Below the pieces are notes generated by a model. It made no database searches, was not told the origin of the DNA, and saw nothing but the letters and a program-made list of their open reading frames with translations. From assembly GCA_963836405.1 (NCBI GenBank), contig CAWIJL010000018.1, positions 1 to 64,000 of the forward strand: DNA of 64,000 nt, written 5' to 3'. The stretch is from CAWIJJ01 sp963836405. GTDB lineage: Bacteria; Acidobacteriota; Terriglobia; Bryobacterales; Bryobacteraceae. Numbering within the stretch: the stretch's first letter is position 1; each line of letters opens with the position of its first letter. This document shows, piece by piece, positions 7,418 to 16,868 of the stretch. The translations under genes and the position numbers were made by a program.

Positions 7418-9606
7418 TCGAAGAGAGACGACCGCCGCAGCCGCTCGCCTTTGAACACCACCAGGGAAATGCGTTCGGTGGCGCCGATCTCGTCGAGTGG
7501 ATTGCCGTCCACCAGTAGCAGGTCCGCATCCAGGCCCTTGCGGATGGTGCCGAAGCGGTCCGCGGCGCCGAGCAGTTTCGCGCCACCCGATGTGGCCGCC
7601 TGAAGGGCCACGGCGGCGGGGATTCCCGCCTTCACCCACAGCTTCAGTTCCTCGTGCAGCGAGGGGCCGTGGAACACCAGCGGGTTGCCGGAGTCGGTAC
7701 CCATGGCGAGCGGGACGCCGGCCTTCCAGGCCCGCACCAGGTTATCGGCGGCCTGTTTCAATGCCCCTTCGAACAGGCTCTGCCGCGCCGCGTTGACGGA
7801 CTTGCCCGAAACGATGAAGTCGCGCGTTCCTTTAAGGACCGGCGCGGTCACCACCTGCTGCACCAGGGAGTTGTTCAGCACGTCGGACTTGCCCGCGTAG
7901 AATTGCGTGTAGGCCGCCGCGACCACCAGTGTGGGGTCGAGGAATACGCCCTCCCGCGCCATTCGCCGGAGCAGCGGATCGGGCAGTTCGTCGCGCCAGG
8001 AGCCGTGTTCGATCGATGCGGATCCCACCTCGACGGCGTCGGTGACGTCGCGCGCATCGCCGGTGTGGGTGGCGAGCGGCAGGTTCTGGGCATGCGCCTC
8101 TTCGGCCACGGCGCGGATGAGCAGCAGGTCCAGGCGGTCGTAGATCATGCCGGCGCCCCAGCCGGCTTCGAGAATCGCCTTGATGCCGTCTACGCCGGCC
8201 TTTTTGAGCTCGCGCACCTGTTCGCGCGCCTGCTCCGGAGTCTTGGGGGTGCGGATCAACTGCTGGGTGACGTTGTCCCGGACGGCGGCGGGCAGGTTGC
8301 GCAGGAACTCCGTGCCGTGGCCGCCCTCAGCCGTAAACATGGGGCCGCAGATGAAAAGGGTGGAGCCCAGTTTGCTGCCGTCGGCGATTTCGGCGCGCAG
8401 CTTGAGGGAAGCGTCCAGGCCGTCGCCCACGCTGCGCGCGGCGACGATGCCGCTGTAGAGCAAGGCGGCAGCGGCGTGCGGCATGGTGGTGGAGGCGTCG
8501 TAATCGCTGTCCGAACCGGAGTTGCCCGCGGCTCCGGCCAGGTGCACGTGGACATCCACCAGGCCGGGTAGCAGCGTTTTGCCGGCGCCTTCCACAACCT
8601 CCGCTTTCATGGAGTCGGGATCCGGGCCGGAACCTTCGACCACGTCCGCGATCTTGCCGTCGCGCACGATCACGGAGCCGTTCTCGATCACCTTGCCGTC
8701 GCCAACGAAGACGCGCGTGTTGCGAACGATGAAAGTGCCGGAGCGTTGCAGGTCGCGGAAGAAGGCCTGGTTTTGTCCGAGGTGCTCCCGGCTGTAGGCG
8801 CGGTAGCAGCCCATCACCAGGAACGGGCCCATCACGGCCAGCACCCAGAGGCGGTTGCGCGGCGCGATCTTGTCCTCTTTTTCCCAGCGGAAAAGCTGGA
8901 CCGCGAGAAACGTGCCGACCACCATCGTCAGCGCCAGGGCGCCGGCGGAGGTGGCGTTGTCGAACAGGGTCTGGTTGCGGAAGAAAATGCCCTGAAAGCC
9001 CGATACCAGGTACGATGCCGGCATGAATTCAGCGAGAGTCTGCGCCCATCTGGGCAACATCGCCGCCGGAATAGTCGCGCCGCTCAGAAAGAGCATGGGC
9101 ATGTAGAGAAGCTGGATGGCGACCATCGCCTCCTGCATGGTGTTGGTCACGGCCGCCAGAATCAGGCCAATGGCGCGGAAGGCGCACACGCCGAGCGAAA
9201 CCATGGCGAAGAGGGAGATCCAGTTCTGCGGCATCGGCATCTGGTACTGCCAGTGGGCCACCCCCAGAATGATGACCACGACGGGAAGGTACAGCAGCCA
9301 GCCGCTCACCATGGCGGCCATCAGAATCGGCAGCGGACCCACCGGGGTCACTTTGTAGCGCCGCAGGATGTTGGCCTCGCGGTCCTGGACCGACCGCATG
9401 CCCGCGCCCCACAGGCCGTTGCCGAGAATGCCCATGGTGAGCACCGTGCCCACGAAGTAAGCGATGCCGGAGCCGGTGCCCGCTTTGAACAGCTCGGTGA
9501 AGGCGAAGAAGAAGATGAACGGGAACAGGTAGTTGAAGAACAGGACGGTGCGGTCCCGCAGGGTCAACTGCATGTTGCTCTTGAACAAAGCGAAGTAGGC
9601 TCTCAT
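7408..9606 (-). CDS. ABC-2 type permease fused to an imidazolonepropionase-like amidohydrolase
   Basis: One uninterrupted 732-residue frame carries two proteins that are normally separate. Residues 1-240 are an ABC-2 permease with six membrane helices (~21-41, 46-68, 92-118, 128-153, 160-182, 219-239). A seventh helix follows at ~252-270. Residues ~290-732 are an imidazolonepropionase-like amidohydrolase with a complete metal site: His353-x-His355 (DVHVHL), Lys476 (GIKAI), His514 (THTGD), His534 (IEHG) and Asp638 (GTDSG). ABC-2 permeases normally keep both ends in the cytosol, so the extra helix would place the hydrolase outside the membrane. ATG 9606 overlaps the stop of the ATPase gene (ATGA), so the pair forms one transporter. 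The substrate is unknown. Confidence 0.88.
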   Translation of the reverse strand: MRAYFALFKSNMQLTLRDRTVLFFNYLFPFIFFFAFTELFKAGTGSGIAYFVGTVLTMGILGNGLWGAGMRSVQDREANILRRYKVTPVGPLPILMAAMVSGWLLYLPVVVIILGVAHWQYQMPMPQNWISLFAMVSLGVCAFRAIGLILAAVTNTMQEAMVAIQLLYMPMLFLSGATIPAAMLPRWAQTLAEFMPASYLVSGFQGIFFRNQTLFDNATSAGALALTMVVGTFLAVQLFRWEKEDKIAPRNRLWVLAVMGPFLVMGCYRAYSREHLGQNQAFFRDLQRSGTFIVRNTRVFVGDGKVIENGSVIVRDGKIADVVEGSGPDPDSMKAEVVEGAGKTLLPGLVDVHVHLAGAAGNSGSDSDYDASTTMPHAAAALLYSGIVAARSVGDGLDASLKLRAEIADGSKLGSTLFICGPMFTAEGGHGTEFLRNLPAAVRDNVTQQLIRTPKTPEQAREQVRELKKAGVDGIKAILEAGWGAGMIYDRLDLLLIRAVAEEAHAQNLPLATHTGDARDVTDAVEVGSASIEHGSWRDELPDPLLRRMAREGVFLDPTLVVAAAYTQFYAGKSDVLNNSLVQQVVTAPVLKGTRDFIVSGKSVNAARQSLFEGALKQAADNLVRAWKAGVPLAMGTDSGNPLVFHGPSLHEELKLWVKAGIPAAVALQAATSGGAKLLGAADRFGTIRKGLDADLLLVDGNPLDEIGATERISLVVFKGERLRRSSLFDQK

Positions 9607-10544
9607 TCGCGCAGGCTCTTTCCGGTCAGCTCGATGAATGCCTCTTCGAGAGTTGGCCGCTTGATGCGGATGTCCGCCAGTTCGAGGCGCTCTTCGTCCA
9701 GCCACTTCACCATCTGAACCACGGTGCGGGCGGGCCGTGCGGAGATCACGGCGATGCGCGTGCGCGTCTCATCGAGCGTCGCTTTCGCGGCGTCCTGCCA
9801 GGGTGGAAGCGAGCCGTTCGTGAATGGCGCGGCCAGTTCGAGTTCGATCGTCGAGTTGGAGATGGTGCTCTCCTGGATCTCCCGCGGGGTGCCGCTGGCG
9901 ATGATGCGTCCCTCGTCCACGATGGCGACGCGGTCGCATAATCTTTCGGCTTCCTCGATGTAGTGCGTGGTCAGGAGGATGGTGCGCTGTTCGCGCCGCA
10001 GTTCCTGCACGAGTTCGTGGATCTCGAAGCGAGCCTGCGGGTCGAGCCCCGCCGAGGGTTCGTCGAGGAACAACACCTGCGGGTCGTTGAGCAGCGCCAG
10101 GGCGAGCGCGAGACGCTGCTTCTGCCCGCCGGAGAGGTTCGTATAGAGGGTTTCGCGCTTCTCCCAGAGTTGCAGCCGTTTGAGCAGGGCCGTGCTCTCC
10201 ACGGTGCGCGTGTAGAAGGCGGCGAACATCTCCATGGCCTCGCGGACCTTCATTTTTTCCTGAAGCCGCGTGGATTGCAGGCAGACGCCGACCCGGTCCT
10301 TCACCAGCTTGGTCTGCACTTCGGGATCGTAGCCGAGCACCGAAACGCGGCCGCTCGACCGCGAACGCAATCCTTCCAGGATCTCGACTGTGGTGGTCTT
10401 TCCCGCGCCGTTCGGGCCCAGCAGCCCGAATACCTCGCCGGGGTGAACTTCGAAGTCGACCCCCTTCACCGCTTGGACGGAGCCGTAATTTTTCTTGAGT
10501 GCCTCAACCTGGATCGGGCAGTCCACGAGACAACAGTGTCTCAC
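9603..10544 (-). CDS. ABC transporter ATP-binding protein (ABC-2 exporter type)
   Basis: The 313-residue ATPase has Walker A GPNGAGKTT (~40-48), the signature LSGGQKQR, Walker B VLFLDEP and the switch His in TTHYIEEA. A C-terminal extension of about 90 residues after the core is typical of DrrA/CcmA-like exporters. It powers the ABC-2 permease/amidohydrolase fusion encoded next, with which it shares an ATGA overlap. The start is GTG 10544; GTG 10526 is an alternative. A perfect 6-bp inverted repeat (GAGACA...TGTCTC, 10527-10542) covers the first codons and could fold in the mRNA to limit initiation. The protein is cytoplasmic and membrane-associated. Confidence 0.92.
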   Translation of the reverse strand: MRHCCLVDCPIQVEALKKNYGSVQAVKGVDFEVHPGEVFGLLGPNGAGKTTTVEILEGLRSRSSGRVSVLGYDPEVQTKLVKDRVGVCLQSTRLQEKMKVREAMEMFAAFYTRTVESTALLKRLQLWEKRETLYTNLSGGQKQRLALALALLNDPQVLFLDEPSAGLDPQARFEIHELVQELRREQRTILLTTHYIEEAERLCDRVAIVDEGRIIASGTPREIQESTISNSTIELELAAPFTNGSLPPWQDAAKATLDETRTRIAVISARPARTVVQMVKWLDEERLELADIRIKRPTLEEAFIELTGKSLRE

Positions 10545-10564
10545 AGTGGGCCCAGGGGGGCAGC

Positions 10565-11401
10565 CTAGTTGGCGGCTACGCCCAGCTTGTTGTTGAGCTT
10601 GGTCAGTTCGGTGCGGAAGAGCGGATTTTCGGGGTATTCCTGCGCTAATTCGTAAAGCAGTTTCTGGGCTTCGGCCGGTTTCTTTTCGCGCAGCCTGGCG
10701 ATGCCGATCAGGATCTTGGCAAAGGCCTTGAAGTAGTGCCCCTCGCGGGCCGTCAGCAGGAGGTTCTGAATGCCCTTTTCCTTGCTGCCGCTGACGTTAT
10801 CGAACTTGACGAACCAGCGGACGAAGAAGGGCAGGCTGGCCACCATGTATTCGGAGAAGCCGGCCGTCAGGTAGGCATCGTAGAACTTAGGGTCGAGCTT
10901 CAGCAGCCGCTGCGCGTAGGTGTTGGACCGCTTGGCGGGAGAAAGGCTCGAAATCTGCTTCTTTTCGACCAGGGCCGTGTAGTCGGTGAGCACGCCCTGC
11001 GCGATGCACATCGCAAACAGAGCGTTTTTGTCATTCGGATTCTCCTTCAGGGCCGCATCGGCGCGAACCTCGGCATCCTGAACCGCCCGGGTAAATCCTG
11101 CCTTGATTTTCGGGTCCGGATCCAGTTTCTTCTTCTTTTCGGATATCTGGTCGTCGTCGGTGAGGAACTCGCTCTCGAGGATTCCCAAACGGTCCAGTTC
11201 CTGAAAGAGGTACGCCGAAGCCCGGAATGCGTAGGGCAGGGGATCGGATGGATGTTCCGCAATCAACTGGTTCAACACCTGGTGGCTGGCCGGGAAGTTG
11301 AAGCTGTACATTTGGTGCAGGGCGTTATCGATCGATGGGGCATCGGTACCCGCAAAAGCGGGGAGACACAGCATCGTTGCCGCCAGACAGAATCGGAACA
11401 T
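10565..11401 (-). CDS. Exported TPR-like protein
   Basis: The 278-residue protein starts with a signal peptide (MFRFCLAATMLCLPAFAG) and then shows helical repeats of the tetratricopeptide kind: a block around LHQMYSFNFPASHQVLNQLIAEHP, one around KRSNTYAQRLLKLDPKFYDAYLTAGF, and a final one at KKPAEAQKLLYELAQEYPENPLFR. The middle is charged (EKKKKLDPD). It is likely periplasmic and acts as a protein-protein scaffold. A partner cannot be named. It lies 41 bp after glnE and 20 bp before the ABC ATPase on the same strand, so it may be transcribed with either. Confidence 0.78.
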   Translation of the reverse strand: MFRFCLAATMLCLPAFAGTDAPSIDNALHQMYSFNFPASHQVLNQLIAEHPSDPLPYAFRASAYLFQELDRLGILESEFLTDDDQISEKKKKLDPDPKIKAGFTRAVQDAEVRADAALKENPNDKNALFAMCIAQGVLTDYTALVEKKQISSLSPAKRSNTYAQRLLKLDPKFYDAYLTAGFSEYMVASLPFFVRWFVKFDNVSGSKEKGIQNLLLTAREGHYFKAFAKILIGIARLREKKPAEAQKLLYELAQEYPENPLFRTELTKLNNKLGVAAN

Positions 11402-11442
11402 GTACGTTTTATCCTAATCGTTGGCAGCACCGAACGCCACCA

Positions 11443-14244
11443 TCATTTTCGACCGAACAACCGGTCGAAGAACTCTCTAGTTTCTTGACGGATGGAGTGC
11501 AAGCCTCGTTCCAGTGTTTCCCCGTGCAGGTGTTGCGGTGTCCAGCGGCGCACAAGACGGGTCAGGATCTCGATTTGGGTGTGCGAAGCGGGCAGGCTAC
11601 CCTCGGCATGTCCCGTAGAAATCCGGGAAGCGTGGTCCACGGCGCGGAAGAAGGTAGCGGCATCGCGGAGAAATGCCGCCTCCCGCGGCTCGAGCTGTCC
11701 GGTCTGTTCGATGACGTCGATGCGTTCCGGCGTATTGAGCACCTTGTAGAAGATGCCGGCGCGGCGGAGCCGCAGGTACATGAGGGCGAAGTCGATGTCG
11801 TAGTAGCCGCCGGGGCCGGCCTTCAAGGGGTTGCGCGCGCCCTGCTCGCGTTCGAGGCGCGCGCGCATCGCCGACAGTTCTTCGCGGGAGCGCATGCCCT
11901 GGCCGTAACGGCGCCAGTCCACGGCCTGGAGTTCACTGAGGAAGCGGGTGGCGCGGGAAGCATCTCCGGCCACGGCGCGGGCCTTCATGAAGGCGATGCC
12001 TTCCCAGGCTTCGGCGGCGGTTGCGAAGTAATTATTGCAGGCGCTTTCGGTGATCACGAGGTTGCCCTCGCGGCCGTTGGGCCGAAGCCGTGTGTCGATG
12101 GAAAACAGCACGCCTTCTCCGGTATAGGAGCTGATGGTCTGGATCATGCGTTCGGCCACGCGCGTCCAGAAAGCCTGTTCGGCGGCGCTCTCGTCGGGGA
12201 TCACGAAGATCAGGTCGGCGTCGGAACCGAGATCGAATTCGCGCATCCCCAGGCGGCCGAGCGCGATCACCATCAATTGTCCGCCGGCGGCAGGTTCCGC
12301 GCCGAGCGCGATGTGGTAGGCCGAGGTGATGACTCGATCGGCGAGCATGGAGGTCTGAGCGAGGGTGTCGAAGATGGGCGCGGCATCGACGACGCTGCGG
12401 CTCTGGATGCGGAGCATCTGGCGGCGGTAGAAGCGGCGCAGTCCGGCGCCGTCTTCGAGCACCGGGCCGTCGAGTTCCGGGCTGGCGCCGATCTCGGAGA
12501 GCAATTCGGGATAGCGCAGCAGCTCATTGGAAAAATACCGGCTGTGCTCGAACAGGTCCAGCACGGCCGCGGCGAGCTGCGGATCCGACTCGAGGCGCGC
12601 CAGAACCTCGGGAGCGGCGAAGGCCTTCTCGAGAAAATGCTCGAAGCGCTGGCGGCCGTGTTGCAGGCCAGCGCCGGCCACGGCTCCGGCGAACTGCGGG
12701 GCCTGCCGGTCGAGGGCGTGAGCCAGGGTATGGGAGAGACCGCCGGGCCGGTCTGGGACGGGCTCCGGCTCGGCAGGCTCGCTGGCCGCGGGCAGGTCGT
12801 AAAAGGGCCGCTGCGCGTAGATCACGCGGGTGTAGAGCTGGCGCACCCGATGAAGGTGGGCGTCCAGCCGCTCTTTGAACGCGGCTGCGTCGAGAATGCG
12901 GCCGGTGCCCTCGGGCGGCATCTTGCGCGCCAGCAGCTCCAGCCTTTCCGGATCGCGGGGAAGGGTGTGGGTCTGGCGGTCGTCTTCGAGCTGCAAGCGG
13001 TGCTCGATATTTCTCAGAAACTGGTAGGCGGTGGCGAGACGGGGGTATTCGACGTCGGACAACAGGCCCTTGTCGCGCAAGCGGAACAGCGCCATGAGCG
13101 TTCCGCCGTGCCGCACCCAGCGCTCACGGCCGCCATGCAGCCTCTGCAGGCACTGAACGAGGAATTCGATATCGCGGATTCCGCCCGGGGCCAGCTTCAC
13201 ATCGAGCCCCTGGGGGGCGCCGCGACGGGCGGCCATTTTCTCGCCGATGCGCGCGCGGGTTTCGGAAACGGCCTCCACGGCGCGAAAGTCGAGGGATGTT
13301 TCGTAGATGAGGGGCTCCACGAATTCGAGCAAGGCCGCGCCCGGCGAGGGTTCCCCGGCAGCCACGCGGGCTTTGATCAGCATCTGCTTCTCCCAGTCGC
13401 GCGCCCGCCCGGAGTAATAGCTGCGCGCGCCTTCGGCGGACATGCAGACCTCGCCCAAGGTTCCATCCGGCCTGAGCCGGAGGTCCACCCGGTAACACTG
13501 GCCTTCGGGAGTGTAAGAGGAGAGCAGGGCGGTGTACTGGTTGGCGACGCGCTTGTAAAACTCGCCGTTGCCGATCGGAGTGGGACCGGCGGTTTCGCCT
13601 TTGCCCTCGTAGACGAACATGAGGTCGATATCGGAGCTGTAGTTCAGCTCCGCGCCGCCCAGTTTGCCGAGCGCGATCACGGAGAATCCGCAAGGTCTTC
13701 CGTCCTCGAGCCGCGGTTCTCCGTATTGTTCCACGAGGCCGGCGCGGATGCGGCGGTAGGCGGCATCGAGAATGGCGTCGGCCAGACAAGACAGCTCCTG
13801 GGTAATGTCGGAAAGGGCAGCCAGGCCGAGCACGTCGCGGAGGGCGATGCGGGCGAGTTGCCGGCGGCGGTAGCGGGCCAGTTCCACGGCCTCCGGAATC
13901 CGGCTTCCCGGTCCCAGGCGGGCCTCGAGACCGGCCGCGAATTCCGCCCGGGTCAACACGCGATACAGGGTGCCGGATTCGACCAGTTCCAGGATGCGAT
14001 TGGGATGGCGGACGGCCGCTTCGCCCAGGAAATTGCTATAGGAAAACAGCGCGATGGTAGCGCGCAGGGCGGCGGCGGAATTGGCGATCCGCTCGAAACC
14101 GCCGGGCGATTCCTGGCGGAGACGGGAGAGGCAGCGTGCCGCCCGCGCGGGATCGGGCGAGGCATCCACCAACAACTCGGCGCGGCGCACCACGCCTTCC
14201 GGGAGGCCCGCTTCCATGCGGAATGCGTCGAGCGAACCAGGCAT
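11443..14244 (-). CDS. glnE: Bifunctional glutamine synthetase adenylyltransferase/deadenylase
   Basis: GlnE adenylylates and deadenylylates glutamine synthetase in response to nitrogen status. The 933-residue length (usual ~950) and two nucleotidyltransferase domains are clear: the N-terminal one at GKLGGAELNYSSDIDLMFVY (deadenylase half) and the C-terminal one at LGRLGMREFDLGSDADLIFV (adenylase half). Each keeps the G...S-D-x-D metal motif. ATG 14244 is preferred; TTG 14250 overlaps the MOSC stop and is possible. It sits in one run with glnA, whose conserved Tyr target is present, so the whole control loop is encoded together. The MOSC gene lies between them. Confidence 0.95.
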   Translation of the reverse strand: MPGSLDAFRMEAGLPEGVVRRAELLVDASPDPARAARCLSRLRQESPGGFERIANSAAALRATIALFSYSNFLGEAAVRHPNRILELVESGTLYRVLTRAEFAAGLEARLGPGSRIPEAVELARYRRRQLARIALRDVLGLAALSDITQELSCLADAILDAAYRRIRAGLVEQYGEPRLEDGRPCGFSVIALGKLGGAELNYSSDIDLMFVYEGKGETAGPTPIGNGEFYKRVANQYTALLSSYTPEGQCYRVDLRLRPDGTLGEVCMSAEGARSYYSGRARDWEKQMLIKARVAAGEPSPGAALLEFVEPLIYETSLDFRAVEAVSETRARIGEKMAARRGAPQGLDVKLAPGGIRDIEFLVQCLQRLHGGRERWVRHGGTLMALFRLRDKGLLSDVEYPRLATAYQFLRNIEHRLQLEDDRQTHTLPRDPERLELLARKMPPEGTGRILDAAAFKERLDAHLHRVRQLYTRVIYAQRPFYDLPAASEPAEPEPVPDRPGGLSHTLAHALDRQAPQFAGAVAGAGLQHGRQRFEHFLEKAFAAPEVLARLESDPQLAAAVLDLFEHSRYFSNELLRYPELLSEIGASPELDGPVLEDGAGLRRFYRRQMLRIQSRSVVDAAPIFDTLAQTSMLADRVITSAYHIALGAEPAAGGQLMVIALGRLGMREFDLGSDADLIFVIPDESAAEQAFWTRVAERMIQTISSYTGEGVLFSIDTRLRPNGREGNLVITESACNNYFATAAEAWEGIAFMKARAVAGDASRATRFLSELQAVDWRRYGQGMRSREELSAMRARLEREQGARNPLKAGPGGYYDIDFALMYLRLRRAGIFYKVLNTPERIDVIEQTGQLEPREAAFLRDAATFFRAVDHASRISTGHAEGSLPASHTQIEILTRLVRRWTPQHLHGETLERGLHSIRQETREFFDRLFGRK

Positions 14245-14246
14245 CG

Positions 14247-14738
14247 TCAAGCCAATGAGGCAACGACTGAAACGATATCTCCCGGGCCGACCGGGCCCGG
14301 CTGCACGACGCTGGCGTAGAGGCCGCTCATGCCCCAGCGAGGCGACGAAGGATCGCGGGCCTTGACAAGCGCGTCGTAGATCTCGTGCCTGATGGGACCG
14401 TAGATATCGAGCGCCGAACAGGGGCCGCGCGGCTGCGTGATTTCGATAATGGCGCCGCCGGCGCGAAGGCGATCGCCGAGGCGCAGGTCGCGGACCGGGA
14501 TTCCGCGCGTGGTCAGGTTCTCGCCCAAGGCGCCGTAGAAGACGGGGTACCCGCGGGCGGCGAGATCGTCCACCACTTCGGCGGCGATCAACAGGATGGC
14601 CTTCAAGGGGCCGCCGTGAATCTGCGGGTGGGCGTGCAGGTCGCCCTCGATTCCGAGCGGTGTTACCAGGCCCTGCGGAATGGCCCGTTTGGGAAGTCCA
14701 CCCGGCGAAATGGCGACCTGCACGATGGAACCTGTCAT
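14247..14738 (-). CDS. MOSC domain protein
   Basis: The 163-residue stand-alone MOSC domain (YiiM-like) contains the family's Gly-rich start (GLVTPLGIEGD), FYGALGENLTTRGI, LGDRLRAGGAIIEITQPRGPC with the conserved Cys that in this family binds sulfur or molybdenum cofactor, and a C-terminal GPGDIV. Such proteins take part in sulfur transfer or in detoxifying N-hydroxylated compounds with a molybdenum cofactor. It lies 4 bp after glnA and 2 bp before glnE, which makes a nitrogen-related role plausible, but that is inference. It is cytoplasmic. Confidence 0.88.
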   Translation of the reverse strand: MTGSIVQVAISPGGLPKRAIPQGLVTPLGIEGDLHAHPQIHGGPLKAILLIAAEVVDDLAARGYPVFYGALGENLTTRGIPVRDLRLGDRLRAGGAIIEITQPRGPCSALDIYGPIRHEIYDALVKARDPSSPRWGMSGLYASVVQPGPVGPGDIVSVVASLA

Positions 14739-14742
14739 GGTC

Positions 14743-16152
14743 TTAAATGTCGTAATACAGCGCGAACTCGTAAGGATGGGGCCTCAGCCGCACGGCTTCG
14801 GCTTCGTTCTTGCGCTTGTAATCGATGAAGGTGTCGATCAACTCTTCGGTAAACACGTCGCCGCGCATCAGGAACTCGTGATCGTCCTCGAGGCAGCTCA
14901 GGGCTTCGTCGAGCGAAGCGGGCATGGAAGGCACGCTCTTCATCTCTTCGGGCGAAAGGTCGTAGATATCCTTGTCGAGCGGCTCGCCCGGATTGAGTTT
15001 GTTCATGACGCCATCGAGGCCGGCCATCATCATGGCCGCGAAGGCGAGATAGGGGTTGGCGGCGGGATCGGGCGGCCGGAATTCGACGCGCTTGGCTTTG
15101 GGACTTGCCGAGTACATGGGGATGCGGCAGGCGGCCGAGCGGTTCCGCCGCGAGTAGGCGAGGTTGACCGGCGCCTCATATCCGGGCACCAGGCGCTTGT
15201 AGCTGTTGGTGGTGGGCGCAATGATGGCGGAGAGCGCGCGGGCATGTTTGAGCAGGCCGCCGATGTAGTGCAGGGCCATCTGGCTGACTCCGGCGTAGCA
15301 GTCGCCGGCGAAGAGAGGCTTGCCGTCCTTCCAGAGGCTCTGGTGGGTGTGCATGCCGCTGCCGTTATCGGCGAAGATCGGCTTGGGCATGAAGGTGACG
15401 GTCTTACCGTACTGATTAGCCACGTTGCGGATGATGTATTTGTACTTCATCATGTTGTCGGCGGATTTCACCAGCGTGTCGAAGCGCTGGTCGATCTCGC
15501 ACTGGCCGCCGGTCGCCACCTCATGATGATGGCATTCGATGTTGAGGCCGCACTGGATCATGGTCTGCACCATTTCGCTGCGCAGGTCCTGATAATGATC
15601 GGTGGGCGGCACGGGGAAATAGCCCTCTTTGTAGCGCGGCCGGTAGCCCAGATTGTTCTCGCGGCGTCCCGAATTCCAGCGGCCTTCTTCCGCATCCACG
15701 AAATAGAAGCCGGAGTGCTGGTTCTGGTCGAAGCTGACGTTATCGAAGATGAAGAATTCGGCTTCGGCTCCGAAATAGGCCGTGTCGGCGACGCCGGTAT
15801 TTTTCAGGTGCATCTCGGCTTTCTGGGCGATCCAGCGCGGGTCCCGTTCGTACCGCTGTTTGGTGATCGGATCCTTGACGTCGCCGTACATGACGATGGT
15901 CGGGATTTCGGCGAACGGGTCCATGAACGCGGTATTCGGGTCGGGGATGAGCAGCATGTCGCTCTCATGGATGGCCGCCCAGCCGCGGATACTCGATCCG
16001 TCCATGCCGAAGCCTTCTTCAAAGCTGCTCAGCTCCAGTTCGTTAATCGGGTACGAAACGTGATGCTGCAAGCTCGGAATATCGGTGAACCGCAGGTCGA
16101 GCTGCCGCGCGTCGTGTTCCTTGCAAAACTCCAGAACTTCTTGTGGGCTCAT
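14743..16152 (-). CDS. glnA: Glutamine synthetase type I
   Basis: The enzyme makes glutamine from glutamate, ammonia and ATP. The start at ATG 16152 gives 469 residues, the standard GSI length, and begins MSPQEVLEFCKEHD. Motifs include the Asp-Gly-Ser-Ser loop (FGMDGSSIRGW), MYGDVKDP, GAEAEFFIFD, HHHEVATGGQCEID, ADNGSGMHTHQS and the adenylylation loop DIYDLSPEE, with Tyr in the expected place. That fits regulation by the GlnE encoded two genes downstream. ATG 16152 overlaps the stop of the DUF4287/DUF5655 gene (ATGA), so synthesis is probably coupled to it. Confidence 0.97.
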   Translation of the reverse strand: MSPQEVLEFCKEHDARQLDLRFTDIPSLQHHVSYPINELELSSFEEGFGMDGSSIRGWAAIHESDMLLIPDPNTAFMDPFAEIPTIVMYGDVKDPITKQRYERDPRWIAQKAEMHLKNTGVADTAYFGAEAEFFIFDNVSFDQNQHSGFYFVDAEEGRWNSGRRENNLGYRPRYKEGYFPVPPTDHYQDLRSEMVQTMIQCGLNIECHHHEVATGGQCEIDQRFDTLVKSADNMMKYKYIIRNVANQYGKTVTFMPKPIFADNGSGMHTHQSLWKDGKPLFAGDCYAGVSQMALHYIGGLLKHARALSAIIAPTTNSYKRLVPGYEAPVNLAYSRRNRSAACRIPMYSASPKAKRVEFRPPDPAANPYLAFAAMMMAGLDGVMNKLNPGEPLDKDIYDLSPEEMKSVPSMPASLDEALSCLEDDHEFLMRGDVFTEELIDTFIDYKRKNEAEAVRLRPHPYEFALYYDI

Positions 16153-16766
16153 TGATTCTCCTCGTAGGCCACCCGCAGCCAACGTTTCACTTCGTCGTCG
16201 ATCTCCGCGGGTGTGGAGATCGGAATCCGGTGGGTAATGCGATCTTTTTTGGCGTATCCGCCGGTATCGATGAGACGGCCTTCGGCCTGGCGCGCGCCGA
16301 GCGCGAGGCCGAGGTCGACGCGTGTCAGGGCTGCCGGCTTGATCTGCGCGAACACATGCTTGCGATAGAGGGGCACAATGCTCTGGCAAGGACAGGCCTT
16401 GACGTCACGGCCCAGGGCAAGGCCGAGACGGAGCAGTTTGTCATAAATGGGCCGCAGCGCGGCCTTTTTGCCGGAGAACATATTCTCGACGTATTGTTCG
16501 GCGGCGACGAGGTAGGCCTCGGGGTCGGCCATTTCGGCTCCCTTCCCGCCGGCGCGCCCGGCAATCCACCAGGCGGAATTTGTGCCGAGTCCGTGTTCCT
16601 TGCGGAGCCAGACGCGCCGCTCGGTCTCCGTTTTGGGGCCTTTGGTATGCACCAGCGCGAGCCACTCTTCGAGTGTGCGGCCGGTGTTTCCTTTGAGCGT
16701 GGCGACCCACTTCCGGGTCAGCAACACCCCGGGATGCACCCCGTACAGCGACTTGGTTCTGGGCAT
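16149..16766 (-). CDS. DUF4287/DUF5655 domain protein
   Basis: The 205-residue protein starts MPRTKSLYGVHPG. The N-terminal part (NTGRTLEEWLALVHTKGP ... RKEHGLG) matches DUF4287 and the C-terminal part (LRPIYDKLL, YRKHVFAQIKP, RVDLGLALG, IDTGGYAKKDRITHRI) matches DUF5655. The function is unknown; DUF5655 proteins are small, soluble and widespread. It is the first gene of the run leading into glnA and overlaps glnA by 4 bp. The upstream intergenic space (16767-16868) is shared with a divergent gene. Confidence 0.85.
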   Translation of the reverse strand: MPRTKSLYGVHPGVLLTRKWVATLKGNTGRTLEEWLALVHTKGPKTETERRVWLRKEHGLGTNSAWWIAGRAGGKGAEMADPEAYLVAAEQYVENMFSGKKAALRPIYDKLLRLGLALGRDVKACPCQSIVPLYRKHVFAQIKPAALTRVDLGLALGARQAEGRLIDTGGYAKKDRITHRIPISTPAEIDDEVKRWLRVAYEENQ

Positions 16767-16868
16767 GGGTATTCCCCAGAATATACCCGCGGGGGATGCC
16801 TGGCGAGGGCGGACAGCGGCTGGGGTGCCGGCGGCTGCCGAACGAGTACAATTGGAACAGTCAGGCCA

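Noticed and set aside
11335..14319. Long plus-strand open frame of 994 codons
   Set aside because: It lies wholly antisense to glnE, whose domains are certain. Such antisense frames are common in high-GC genes, and it has no recognisable motif.
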